Part shown: one piece after another, positions 1 to 60,980 of the stretch
Layout: every line of letters begins with the position of its first letter
How positions within the stretch are numbered: the first letter of the stretch is position 1
Assembly: GCA_029931535.1 (NCBI GenBank)
Contig: JAQPZY010001521.1
Span: 3,181,501-3,245,500 of the forward strand
Direction: 5' to 3'
DNA length: 64,000 bases
Source: Margaritifera margaritifera
Taxonomy: Eukaryota > Mollusca > Bivalvia > Unionida > Margaritiferidae
Program-made: the position numbers and the translations under genes
Notes under the pieces: model-generated
The model's database searches: none
The model's input: only the letters and a program-made list of their open reading frames with translations
Told to the model about the DNA's origin: nothing

Positions 1-129
1 ACGAGCAACGCCAGTCCACCTTCTTCTTCCAGTCACCACAATACCAGTCCTCTTTTGGAACCCTTTGAACATCATTCTTCTGTCCACTTGAGTGACTCCT
101 CGGACACCAGAACCACCTTAGAACTATGA
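1..129 (+). CDS. Possible C-terminal tail of an upstream Polinton gene (partial)
   Basis: Frame 1 is open from the window edge to a TGA at 127-129, giving about 42 residues rich in Ser, Thr, Pro and His. The stop overlaps the ATG of the next gene in an ATGA arrangement (126-129), which fits the tight packing of this block. No domain is visible and the other two frames are also open for 60-90 bases, so this is only a suggestion based on the overlap. The product is not recognised. Confidence 0.25.
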   Translation, partial: TSNASPPSSSSHHNTSPLLEPFEHHSSVHLSDSSDTRTTLEL

Positions 130-1091
130 ATGACCAATTTTATTTAATGTTACCCAGTGACAGTTCCATGGATGTGTTTCCCAACAACAAATTATGTTGT
201 TTCACGGCCAAATTACCTCAGGCCTTCCAATTGGATCACGACGCTCATTGGGAAGTGGCTTTGGTAGAAATCATTCATCCTGCGCAAATCAAGAATGTGT
301 CTGGAAATCAAACCATTTTTGACATAGCAATCTATAACGAAAAAGTGCAAAAAGAGTTGGACGCTCATGATCCTGAAATTGGGGAAAAAATGAGTTCAAA
401 AACTGACAATACTCCCTACTCGACCTTTCGCGTGAGAATTCCTGAAGGGTATTATTTTAGTGCTCAACATTTGGTGGAGACGATTGCGGCCGTCTTCTAA
501 GCCCAATTTGTCAAAGCCTTGGAAAAAAAACAAAAATGGGTAGAGATCAAATACCATCCTGTGGCACGCCGTTTCCTCTTGCAATTTTTGAAAGGGCATG
601 AGGGAAAGCCATTCGACGAGAAAGAAGACAAACACTTACCCGCGCACGAAAGAAAATTCATGACCATCGGTTTTTCTGCTGGGTTGTTTGATATTTTGGG
701 TGGAAATAAAAAGTATCATGGTGAACGAACAATCCACACCAACACAGATTTCGGAGAGGCTTTTCGCACCCCTATCGAATTGAACGTTGGACTGAATTTA
801 ATGTTTGTGTACTCCGATGTGGTGGAGTACAACGTGGTGGGCCACACAGCCGCTCCCTTACTGAGAGTCATTCCTTTCAAAGTGGATACTGCTGCTGGTG
901 CGTACGAATAAGGTGGAAACACGTTTAACGTTCACCGTGAATTTGTACATCCTCATTATCTTCCAGTCAGTAAATCGTATTTTGACAGTGTCAACATTAG
1001 TAATAAAGGAGATTTGGGACAAGATGTGCCATTCATTGTCAAAGGAAAAGTCACGGTGAAACTACATTTTCGAAAAAAACAAGTTCTCTAA
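126..1091 (+). pseudogene. Polinton penton/minor-capsid-like protein, two in-frame stops
   Basis: One reading frame runs from ATG 126 to TAA 1089-1091 (320 codon positions) and is broken by TAA at 498-500 (codon 125) and TAA at 909-911 (codon 262). No frameshift is present: recognisable sequence continues in the same frame after each stop. The N-terminus (FYLMLP-S-SSMDVFP-N, then TAKLPQ and WEVALVEI) and the C-terminus (APLLRVIPF, then HPHYLPVSKSYFD and KVTVKLHFRKK) match, from memory, the minor capsid/penton-type protein that precedes the capsid gene in metazoan Polintons; it would form the vertex of the virion-like particle. The start is fixed by the ATGA overlap with the frame upstream. 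The next gene begins 28 bp downstream. The stops could be decay, assembly error or recoding; decay is the simplest reading. Confidence 0.72.
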
Positions 1092-1119
1092 CGAATTGTA
1101 ACTGGCCCAAACAAAATAA

Positions 1120-1572
1120 ATGTATCCAGTGTACCAAGGAGTGACTCGACAACGAGGACATGGTTTAGGAGATATGTTAAAATCGGCATTTCGGACGGTA
1201 GCTCCTATTTTGAAACCGATGGTGACTCGAGGATTTCATGCCTTAAAAGATGCCGCTTTGACACAAGGAAAAGAATTTTTGCAAAACGTCCTCATCGACA
1301 AACAAAATCCTAAAGAAGCCTTTATGAGAGCAGGCAAAAATGTGTTGATGAACACTGGCAAAGATCTTTTAGGTCTCCGAGAGAATCCTATAAATTCACT
1401 TCACGCTTCAGACCCTGGCATTACTTCTTCCTCCACTTCACAGCAAGGACAAGGTAGAAAGAGACGACGACATCGAAATCCCTTCAAAGTTCATAAAAGA
1501 ACACACGGCAGTTCAAAAAAGAATAAGAAAAGAAGAAGAACCGTCAGAGAATTAGACGTGTTTGATTATTAA
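1120..1572 (+). CDS. Small basic Polinton core/pVI-pX-like protein
   Basis: An intact frame of 150 residues. A glycine-rich entry motif near residues 13-17 (GHGLG) is followed by an amphipathic stretch around residues 18-60, and the C-terminal third (about residues 113-141) is packed with Lys and Arg (KRRRHR, KKNKKRRR). This plan of a short Gly motif, an amphipathic helix and a basic tail resembles the adenovirus pVI/pX-type minor proteins seen in Polintons, which bind DNA or membrane and are often trimmed by the element's protease. The glycine motif could be a protease site but this is not shown. It sits 28 bp after the penton frame and 13 bp before the capsid ATG. Function is inferred from position and composition only. 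Confidence 0.6.
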   Translation: MYPVYQGVTRQRGHGLGDMLKSAFRTVAPILKPMVTRGFHALKDAALTQGKEFLQNVLIDKQNPKEAFMRAGKNVLMNTGKDLLGLRENPINSLHASDPGITSSSTSQQGQGRKRRRHRNPFKVHKRTHGSSKKNKKRRRTVRELDVFDY

Positions 1573-1585
1573 CTGTGAAAAAAAA

Positions 1586-2938
1586 ATGATGCACCGAGAT
1601 TCTTGCGAATGTACTAAGTCAGAACTGGATATGTTTACCATGCCTCTCACCATGATGACGATGCAAGAATCCCAATGGGTGGAATTTCATCCTGTATCGT
1701 CTTTGACGGAATCAGCTCCTATCGAATTTGAAATCAAAGGACAAACCGAAGATTACATCGATCTGAATAACAGTTACTTGTACCTGAAATTTCAAGTACA
1801 AAAAAATGACAACAACCTTCCTGGGGAAGCTGCCCGAGAGGCACCCGTCAATAATTTCATGCATTCCTTGTTCAGCGGAGTAGATTTGTACTTGAATAAC
1901 TAACTGGTCATCAGCAGTTTGGATACTTACCCTTACCGTGCTTATTTGGAAAATCTCTTGACGTACGGAAAAGAAGCCAAGAACACTCATCTGGATGCTT
2001 CGGTGGTCTGGAAACCTGACACCTCGGAAAAGTTCAACGACACAGGGCTGTCAGTACCTGCGAAGACTTCTGCTAATGATGGTGATCCTATAATTCCAGC
2101 AGTCCCTCACAATGTGGGATTTAACGACCGTCGAAAGAAAATCAGACGAAGTTTAGAATTGATGGATCGTTTGCATTTGGACATGTGGTTGCAAGACAAG
2201 TATTTGTTGAACGGAGTGGATGTACGCCTGAGACTGAATCGCAGTAGTGTCGCTTTCCATTTGATGGCTCATGCTAACGAGTGGAAAACCAAAATCCAAG
2301 AAGCCAAACTTTACGTGCGACGTGTGGAAGTCTTACCAAAAGTAGCCAACGACATCAGTCAAACGTTGAGCAGAACCACTGCCAAGTATCCTGTGCGACG
2401 CGTGGAAGTGAAAACCTTTACCATAGCCGCTGGACTCCGATCCAAAGTCGAAGATCACGTCTTCCAAGGACAGCTCCCCAAACGTTTGCTGATTGACATC
2501 GTCAGTAATGCAGCCCTCAACGGAGTCCACGATCAGAATCCGTTCGAGTTTAAACACTACAACGTATCCAAGATAGAAGTCAGTCGAGATGGCAAGACCT
2601 TGTGTACCAGACCTTTTGAACCTAACTTTAGCGACGGCCATAAAAATTACTTGCGATCTTACCTGAGCCTGTTTGAAGCCACAGGACAGTTAGGTACCAA
2701 CACCAGCCACGGCATTTCGTACGAGGATTATGCAGGAGGGTATGCCTTGTGGGGACTTGATTTCACTCCTGACCAAGGCAGCGATGAAGGACATTTCCAC
2801 CCTATAAAATCAGGCCCACTTCGTGTGGAACTTCAGTTTGCAGATCCTCTACCCTAGACAGTGAACGTCGTCTTGTATGCAGAATTTGATAATACTCTAG
2901 AAATCAACAGTTTGAGAGAAGTGATTCTAGACTATTAG
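1586..2938 (+). pseudogene. Polinton major capsid protein (F54H12.2-like), two in-frame stops
   Basis: One frame runs from ATG 1586 to TAG 2936-2938 (450 codon positions). It is broken by TAA at 1901-1903 (codon 106) and TAG at 2855-2857 (codon 424), with clear homologous sequence continuing in frame after each. The N-terminal CEC-KSELDMF, then QWVEFHPVSS, the NTYPYRAY-like block near 1921 and the C-terminal FADPLP block are hallmarks of the proteins often annotated as F54H12.2-like, which are the double jelly-roll major capsid proteins of animal Polintons. ATG 1586 is chosen because it directly follows an A-rich leader and precedes the conserved CEC motif; the frame is open a little upstream but has no ATG there. 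The absence of any frameshift is odd for an old pseudogene. Confidence 0.82.
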
Positions 2939-2953
2939 AAGAAGAAAAAAAAG

Positions 2954-3490
2954 ATGCAACACGTAGAAGAAGAACCTATGGAAATAGATGAGGAATTTTG
3001 TGAAGTTCAACAGTCACAAACTACCACAAATGATGATGATGACGAAGTCATTCATTCAGAACCTAAAACCGAGTTTACTGGATTTATTTCTCGATGGCCA
3101 GAACAAGAAAAACAGTTAGTCTCCTGTTATGCTCAGGAATTGAGTAAAATAATTAACAGTCTAGTCCGAGAACAATGTCATGGATGTCAAATCGATCATC
3201 CCAGTCAGATACAACACGACCAATGTATGATGATGACGGGCGAAGAACAATTGGACGAATATTTGGAAACGGCCTGGTCCCAGAACTCGGACGAAAAAGT
3301 GTTGAGAAAATGGTATAAAGACTTGCAGACTTCTTCTTCTCCTTCACTTGATTATCTGGAGATCAGACGCATCGAAGGACTCATTCAACAGAGTGCAGAA
3401 CCTATCCGACGTGAATATTCGTGGAATTACAAGACAGATCAATTCAAGTTTAAAGTCAGGTGTGAATTGGTGACCTATTATTTCTATTGA
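2954..3490 (+). CDS. Acidic Polinton protein with a Cys/His motif, function unknown
   Basis: An intact 178-residue frame ending in TGA. The first 40 residues are very acidic (EEEPMEIDEE, then NDDDDE). A likely metal-binding motif follows: C75, C78, H82, H88, C91 (CHGCQIDHPSQ then QHDQC). The remainder is helical-looking with few hydrophobic residues; no membrane segment is visible. I recall proteins with a similar CxGCQ-DHPSQ-QH motif beside capsid and protease genes in Polinton/adintovirus elements, but know of no assigned role. It lies 15 bp after the capsid stop behind a purine-only leader (2939-2953) and 24 bp before the protease. The intact frame next to broken capsid genes is notable. 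Confidence 0.62.
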   Translation: MQHVEEEPMEIDEEFCEVQQSQTTTNDDDDEVIHSEPKTEFTGFISRWPEQEKQLVSCYAQELSKIINSLVREQCHGCQIDHPSQIQHDQCMMMTGEEQLDEYLETAWSQNSDEKVLRKWYKDLQTSSSPSLDYLEIRRIEGLIQQSAEPIRREYSWNYKTDQFKFKVRCELVTYYFY

Positions 3491-3514
3491 AGAAAAAAAA
3501 AGAAGAAGAAAAAT

Positions 3515-4090
3515 ATGGATACCAGAGAACTTTATTACCTATTGACTCGTAGTTCCTACACTTCTTCTTGGAATCCTGTGGTGTGTGCTAAAGATGAACT
3601 ACCTCATCGTAAACCTAAAGATGTTCATGCCTATGTCATCAATACCGACGACAGTCATCTACCAGGAACCCATTGGGTAGCAGTGTACTTTCCCAACGAT
3701 CACAATGGTGGAGGTGTGGAATATTTTGATTCTTATGGATTAACTCCTTTGGAAGACGACATCATTGACTTTATGAGAAGAAATGCCATCTCTTCTCGAT
3801 TCAATAATATTCGATTACAAGGATCGGATTCCATGGTGTGTGGACAATATTGTGTACATTATCTTCATCAACGCAGTCTTGGATATTCCTTAGAACATTT
3901 AGTGACTTGGTTTGATAGAAACTATGCTCGGAACGATGCTAAAGTAGAACGATGGTTTTGTGAACGTTATGGATATCTCTTATTTTTAGATCAGAAACGT
4001 AATGTCAATCAGAATGATGTTGATGTAGAAAGGTGGAAGTTTAGTTTACCTTCCCAACGTTGTCAACCTTGTAAATACGTTCAATCTTAA
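3515..4090 (+). CDS. Adenovirus-type cysteine protease (adenain-like, C5 family)
   Basis: An intact 191-residue frame. The catalytic set of the adenain fold is visible: His53 in GTHWVAVYF, Asp72 in EYFDSYG, Gln102 of the oxyanion hole in RLQGSDS, and Cys109 in MVCGQYC. The Gln-to-Cys spacing of seven residues equals that of adenovirus protease, and the following LHQRS region fits the family. These enzymes cleave capsid and core precursors during maturation, and Polintons carry one as a signature gene. The length is close to that of adenovirus protease (about 200). It is preceded by a purine-rich leader (3491-3514) and is the last recognisable gene of the block. All catalytic residues are present, so it could still encode an active enzyme. 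Confidence 0.9.
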   Translation: MDTRELYYLLTRSSYTSSWNPVVCAKDELPHRKPKDVHAYVINTDDSHLPGTHWVAVYFPNDHNGGGVEYFDSYGLTPLEDDIIDFMRRNAISSRFNNIRLQGSDSMVCGQYCVHYLHQRSLGYSLEHLVTWFDRNYARNDAKVERWFCERYGYLLFLDQKRNVNQNDVDVERWKFSLPSQRCQPCKYVQS

Positions 4091-4333
4091 TCTCTTGTTG
4101 TTTGTTAGTTTTTTATGTTAGAAAAAAGTTTATACTTGTTATTGTTAATTAAAAAAATATTTTTGTTGGAAAAATGCTGTTGTGTGGGGTTTTTTTTATT
4201 GAATTTGAAAAAAATAATAATTATGTTCTCTCTCTCTTTCTATCGATCTAAAAAGTAACCTCTCTATCTATCTGTTATCTCACTGTCGATCTGAAACCCT
4301 ACCATGTTTTCCATCGCGTCCGCGCGTTAAGCA
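4091..4333. other. Non-coding flank after the protease gene
   Basis: AT-rich sequence with homopolymer runs of T and A and short CT/CTAT repeats (4224-4275). It turns GC-richer at 4290-4330, just before the promoter-like site. No gene is seen. Confidence 0.5.
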
Positions 4334-4428
4334 TATAAAGTGATGCGTTGGTCAGTGTAGTCATTCTCGTTGACTCGTCAAGATCTCAACAGATCAAGAA
4401 GATGCCAGCAACAAAGATTACAATATAA
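4334..4428 (+). promoter_or_regulatory. Core-promoter-like site before an orphan start codon
   Basis: TATAAA at 4334-4339 is followed 29 bases later by TCATTCT (4361-4367), a full match to the metazoan initiator YYANWYY with A+1 at 4363. A 39-base leader then leads to ATG 4402, which opens a frame of only eight codons (stop TAA 4426-4428) before AT-rich repeats begin. The layout of TATA box, initiator, short leader and ATG is what a real promoter would show. The PyCATTC cap site also recalls sea urchin histone genes, but the coding start does not match any histone I know. It may be a Polinton promoter or a host gene start whose coding part was replaced by the minisatellite. No transcription evidence is available. 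Confidence 0.4.
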
Positions 4429-4915
4429 AAAAATGGATAGTGTGGTGCCTGTTTTGATATAAACAAAATTTAAAAAAGTAAAAAAAATGGTTGTGTAGTG
4501 TGTGTAAGTTTGTATTTGATATAAAAAAATTTAAAAAGTTAAAAAATGATTTGTGTGGTGTGTGTAAGTTTGAATTTGATAGATAAAATTTTTTTAAAAA
4601 AGTAAAAAAAAATGGATAGTGTGGTGCGTGTTTTGATATAAACAAAATTAAAAAAATAAAAAAATGGTTGTGTAGTGTGTGTAAGTTTTGTGTTTGATAT
4701 AAAAAAAATTTTAAAAAATGGATTGTATATTTGTGGTATGTGTAAGTTTTGTGTTTGATATAAAAAATTTTTTTAAAAAAATGATTGTGTATTTGTGGTG
4801 TGTGTTTTGATATAAAAAATTTTTTAAAAAAGTAAAAAAAATGGTTGTGTGGTGTGTGTGTTTTGATAAAAAAAAATTTAAAAAATAAAAAAATGGATGG
4901 TGTATATGTTGGATA
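4425..4915. repeat. AT-rich minisatellite, about 50-65 bp units
   Basis: Eight or nine imperfect units, each made of AAAAATGG, then TTGTGTGGTGTGTGT, then TTTGATATAAA and an A/T run. Unit length varies because the A and T runs vary. One strand is nearly free of C. The repeats follow directly on the orphan start codon and could form part of a Polinton terminal region, though the partner repeat is outside the window. Minus-strand ORFs across it are artefacts of the repeat. Confidence 0.8.
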
Positions 4916-5099
4916 GTATGTTGGCGTGATTTCATCCCTTTGTCATACCCTTTCGTCTGATAACAGGTTTTTGGGGGTTTTAGGCAGCACACAAGGCATT
5001 TGGGATAGTGTGTTAGGTTTGGGTTTGGGTTTTGGGTTTATTTGAGTTTGTATATAAAAAAATATAAAATAAAAAAAAAAAAATTTAAAATGAGTTACG
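4916..5099. other. Short unique stretch with G-rich TTTGGG-type repeats
   Basis: Contains a GTTTGGGTTTGGG-like run (about 5018-5040) that resembles degenerate telomere-type repeats, then A-rich sequence to 5090. No gene is visible. Confidence 0.4.
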
Positions 5100-5325
5100 A
5101 AATTGTAGTACTATTTTTTAGTCTCAGTCAATTTTTTCCATTTTTTTTTCCGGATTATTTTCAGTCTCCGCTAACGTTCGGTACAATTTCGGAATTTTAG
5201 TGTTACTTTTAGTCTAGGCCATTATAATCTAATGTTCCGGATTATTTTCTAGTCAACGCCAAAGTCCGTGACGGTTCCCGAAGTTTAATACAACTTTTAG
5301 TCACGTCCATTTTAGTGTTATTATG
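5100..5325. repeat. Diverged tandem repeat, about 88 bp period
   Basis: Two recognisable copies start at CCGGATTATTTT (5150 and 5237). Each holds an AGTC-rich part, an AACGTTCGG or AAGTCCGTG part, and ends in TTTTAGTC-CGTCCATT-like sequence. A partial third copy precedes them at 5108-5149. Copies differ at many positions. No known family is recognised. Confidence 0.5.
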
Positions 5326-5488
5326 AGTTGGTTCCCTTGATTAAAGCTATTTATAACATAGGTACAATATATGCAAATTTACTGACACCTCCAACATGAT
5401 CTGAGGTATAGGTAATGCTTTATATATAACTCTAGGCTATATAGATATAGCCACTAGGCAGAACATTGGGGCCTGAATGGGCTCTATG

Positions 5489-5621
5489 TTAAATTCCCAT
5501 AAGACCCCATAGCGCCCCCCAGCCCCATAAATCTTGGCACTTTTGGCCCCATAGTGCCCCCAACGTTAAAATCCCATAAGACCCCATAGCACCCCCACGA
5601 CCCCCAGTACCCCCGTCTACT
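5489..5621. repeat. Direct repeat, left copy (C-rich CCCATA block)
   Basis: Built of CCCATAAGACCCCATAG-type blocks around ATAAATCTTGGCACTTTTGG, then CATAGTGCCCC, AACGTTAAA and AGTACCCCC-TCTACTA. The same ordered blocks return at 5991-6152 in the same orientation, about 500 bp downstream, bracketing a small ORF. Internally it is also repetitive, with two CCCATAAGACCCCATAGC segments. Confidence 0.6.
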
Positions 5622-5864
5622 ATGGAGGAGGAAGATCACAGGATAGTGGAGGAGAAGGAGAAGAAGGAGCCTATCCAGCCTCATCCGATGATAGAGGAGG
5701 AAGATCACAGGATAGTGGAGGAGAAGGAGGAGAAGAAGGAAGAAAATTGGGAACTAGAAGCGGTCCATCCTCCATTTATCCCGAAGAAGCGCTGTAGGAG
5801 GAGTCTAGACTCCTGGAGGAGGAGGAGGAGCTGTCCCCTTGTCCCTCGAGTGCCATCTCCATAA
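5622..5864 (+). CDS. Small acidic/basic ORF with an internal 69-bp duplication
   Basis: An 80-codon frame from ATG 5622 to TAA. The block EEEDHRIVEEKE occurs twice, 23 residues apart, because the DNA carries a 69-bp tandem duplication (5625 and 5694). The second half changes to an Arg-rich tail (KKRCRRS, WRRRRS). The frame is preserved across the duplication and codes for charged residues throughout. It may be a fragment of a larger low-complexity protein or a chance frame in GAG-rich DNA. No family is recognised and no promoter is evident; the C-rich direct repeats flank it on both sides. Confidence 0.25.
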   Translation: MEEEDHRIVEEKEKKEPIQPHPMIEEEDHRIVEEKEEKKEENWELEAVHPPFIPKKRCRRSLDSWRRRRSCPLVPRVPSP

Positions 5865-5905
5865 GAAAAGATTAATTATTTTTCCATCATTGCCAAGTGT
5901 CCCCA

Positions 5906-5984
5906 CACCCCGTATGTAGTGACGAAGACAACGTCCTCTACCATCAAAACTGGGGTGGGGCGTTTCGTCACAACATACGTCGTG
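5906..5984. repeat. Imperfect inverted repeat (fold-back)
   Basis: The left arm CGTATGTAGTGACGAA (5911-5926) pairs with TTCGTCACAACATACG (5964-5979) with one mismatch, around a 37-base spacer. Weaker pairing extends a few bases outward. It lies between the acidic ORF and the second direct repeat. Confidence 0.65.
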
Positions 5985-5990
5985 CTATGA

Positions 5991-6152
5991 TAAATTCCCG
6001 TTTGAGGCCATAGAGGCCCCCTGAGGCTATAAATCTTGGCACTTTTGAGGCCATAGTGCCCCATTTGAGGCCATAGAAGCCCCACAACGTTAAACTCCCG
6101 TATGAGGCCATAGAGGCCCCCTTGAGGCTCAGTACCCCCCTCTACTACTGGC
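5991..6152. repeat. Direct repeat, right copy (TGAGGCCATAGAGGCC block)
   Basis: Shares with 5489-5621 the ordered blocks AAATTCCC, ATAAATCTTGGCACTTTTG, CATAGTGCCCC, AACGTTAAA and AGTACCCCCCTCTACTA. It differs by extra TTTGAGGCCATAGA segments, so it is a diverged relative, not a recent copy. Confidence 0.6.
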
Positions 6153-7440
6153 TAACTTCGAGTGGAATTTCAGGCAAGCTGAGAACAAAGCACCAATTGT
6201 TCTCAACTTAGGTAAAACTGAATGGTGACATATTATTCATACCATTAAAAAGGCATCATCACATTTAAGAATTACCGTCTGATGTTCTGGGCGTCCTTGT
6301 TTTGCAGTTATTACCATGCTTCAAGGTCTGTATCAAGAGCCATACATGTATATGCACAATTCATTAATTATCCGAGAAGCTTTTCAAACATGCCACCGAA
6401 ATTCCCACGTGATTGCCATCATTTATAATTTAGTGTGTGTATCACCGCTACTGCTCTGTAATTAATAGAAATACTCATCATACATTATTACTGTGAATGA
6501 CCATCTTCGAAATGTAAAAGACAAAAAATTCTGGGTTGATGAAATTTACCATTTTCCAGTAATTGAACTGTATGGAAAATCTCATTTACTCTTTATATGC
6601 GACATGTCTTGGCCACAGCAGTGGACAAAGTATACATTTTCAAAAACCTTCTATCGATTCAAGCAGTATTCTACGCGCTGGACGAATGTCCAAATTTGTA
6701 ATTACCTACTGGTTTTGTTAGTATTTGCTGAATGAGACTGAGGGCCTGTCTGTTTTTTTTATTGTTTTTTGTTTTTTTTTAAAGATCCAAAGTATTTTCA
6801 ACTGAGAAATTGTACCCATCTGTGTACTAAGGATGCGTAGTGCAGTGTTCAAACACGGTACCAGTTTCTTTTTTTCTTTCTTTGCTTGATTTATGTTGCT
6901 TTGTTGTTGTTGTTTTTGTTGTTTTTACTGAAGACAATGACACGCAAGATTAAAAAAAAGCACTTATCGGGTATAGACCATGAAGTACAAAACATATAGT
7001 CATGTTATGGTTGTTTATGTTTGACATGTTACGTCTATTAAATAGGGTTTTGCACCAGTTATGGTTTTCTTAGTTATCCTTTTGTAATTATCTTAATGTA
7101 ATTAGTTCCACATTATACAATATACTACTATTTACTTATTTTAATTTTAATTTTTCGTCAAGTAATATTCTTTCAGCGGCCAATTTATTGCAATAGGAAT
7201 GCAAAGGGTTTCCATCTAAAAATGGCATTGTCATGGTATGGCCTTCTGCTTTTGTATTATTCAAATTCAAATCAATTTGTATATTAATTATGAATTTATA
7301 TTGTCCTCGCATTTTACTTTTTATCACATAGCCTGCTGGTAAGACGAGCGTTGAGGTAAACACATCAAAATGTTTGTGTCAACTACTACTACTACTTACT
7401 ACTACTACTACCAATGAGAATACAACTAGAAACGAGGCTG
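6153..7440. other. Intergenic region between repeat block and SMC3 promoter
   Basis: A perfect 9-bp hairpin (TGAGAACAA at 6180-6188 with TTGTTCTCA at 6197-6205) is the only clear structure. Frames at 6493-6735 (+, 80 codons) and 7136-7363 (-, 75 codons) show no recognisable domain or exon signal and were not called. A short TAC repeat lies at 7382-7412. Confidence 0.5.
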
Positions 7441-7475
7441 GTAAGGGAAGTAACTATTGTAAGTTGAAGGAAATA

Positions 7476-7681
7476 TTTCCCGCCATAACCATTGGATCGT
7501 TTACATCAATGTGCAAACTATTGGTTTGGAAAGAATCAATGAACACGTGTTATTTACATATATTATCACATTATTGTTTCACGCTGTCATTAATTCTAGA
7601 TAAGTGACGATCAATTAAAACAGCATCAACTTACTTTTTTTGTTATTGTTATAAGGGGTTGTGGAAAATTACCGCCATTTG
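7476..7681 (+). promoter_or_regulatory. SMC3: Putative SMC3 promoter sites: E2F-like, CCAAT, YY1-like
   Basis: TTTCCCGCC at 7476-7484 matches the E2F consensus. CCATTGG at 7489-7495 is an inverted CCAAT box (NF-Y type) only four bases later. ACCGCCATTTG at 7671-7681 reads as CAAATGGCGGT on the other strand, a YY1-like element typical of TATA-less housekeeping promoters close to the start site. The last lies 56 bases before the SMC3 ATG. No TATA box is evident. E2F plus CCAAT would fit growth- or S-phase-linked expression of a cohesin subunit, but this rests on motif matches and position only. Confidence 0.4.
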
Positions 7682-7736
7682 CAATTTTGTAAACAATAAA
7701 TTGTGATGTACTTAGTCAGGCTTTGATCAACGTATC

Positions 7737-60980
<53,244 letters not shown>

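Larger units (their letters stand above)
1..4098 (+). mobile_element. Polinton/Maverick (adintovirus-like) structural gene block, partial
   Basis: Five consecutive + strand frames read as penton-like protein, basic core-like protein, major capsid protein, Cys/His protein and adenovirus-type protease. This set is characteristic of Polintons/Mavericks, the large self-synthesising DNA transposons related to adenoviruses and virophages. Gaps between genes are 13-28 bp and no introns are seen. Protein-primed DNA polymerase, integrase and packaging ATPase are not in the window, so the element is cut by the left edge or is incomplete. No terminal inverted repeat could be tested because only one side is visible; the AT-rich repeats after 4420 could belong to it. 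Four nonsense codons in the two capsid frames indicate this copy is defective unless they are read through. Confidence 0.85.

Noticed and set aside
126..2938. Alternative genetic code in which TAA and TAG are sense codons
   Set aside because: The basic core gene and the protease end at TAA, the capsid gene ends at TAG, and SMC3 in the same window uses none. Reading past the final TAA of the penton frame enters the next gene in a wrong frame. Local decay or readthrough is simpler.
4418..4992. Minus-strand ORFs rich in Phe, Tyr, Lys and His
   Set aside because: They are translations of the AT-rich minisatellite; their frame openness follows from repeat composition.
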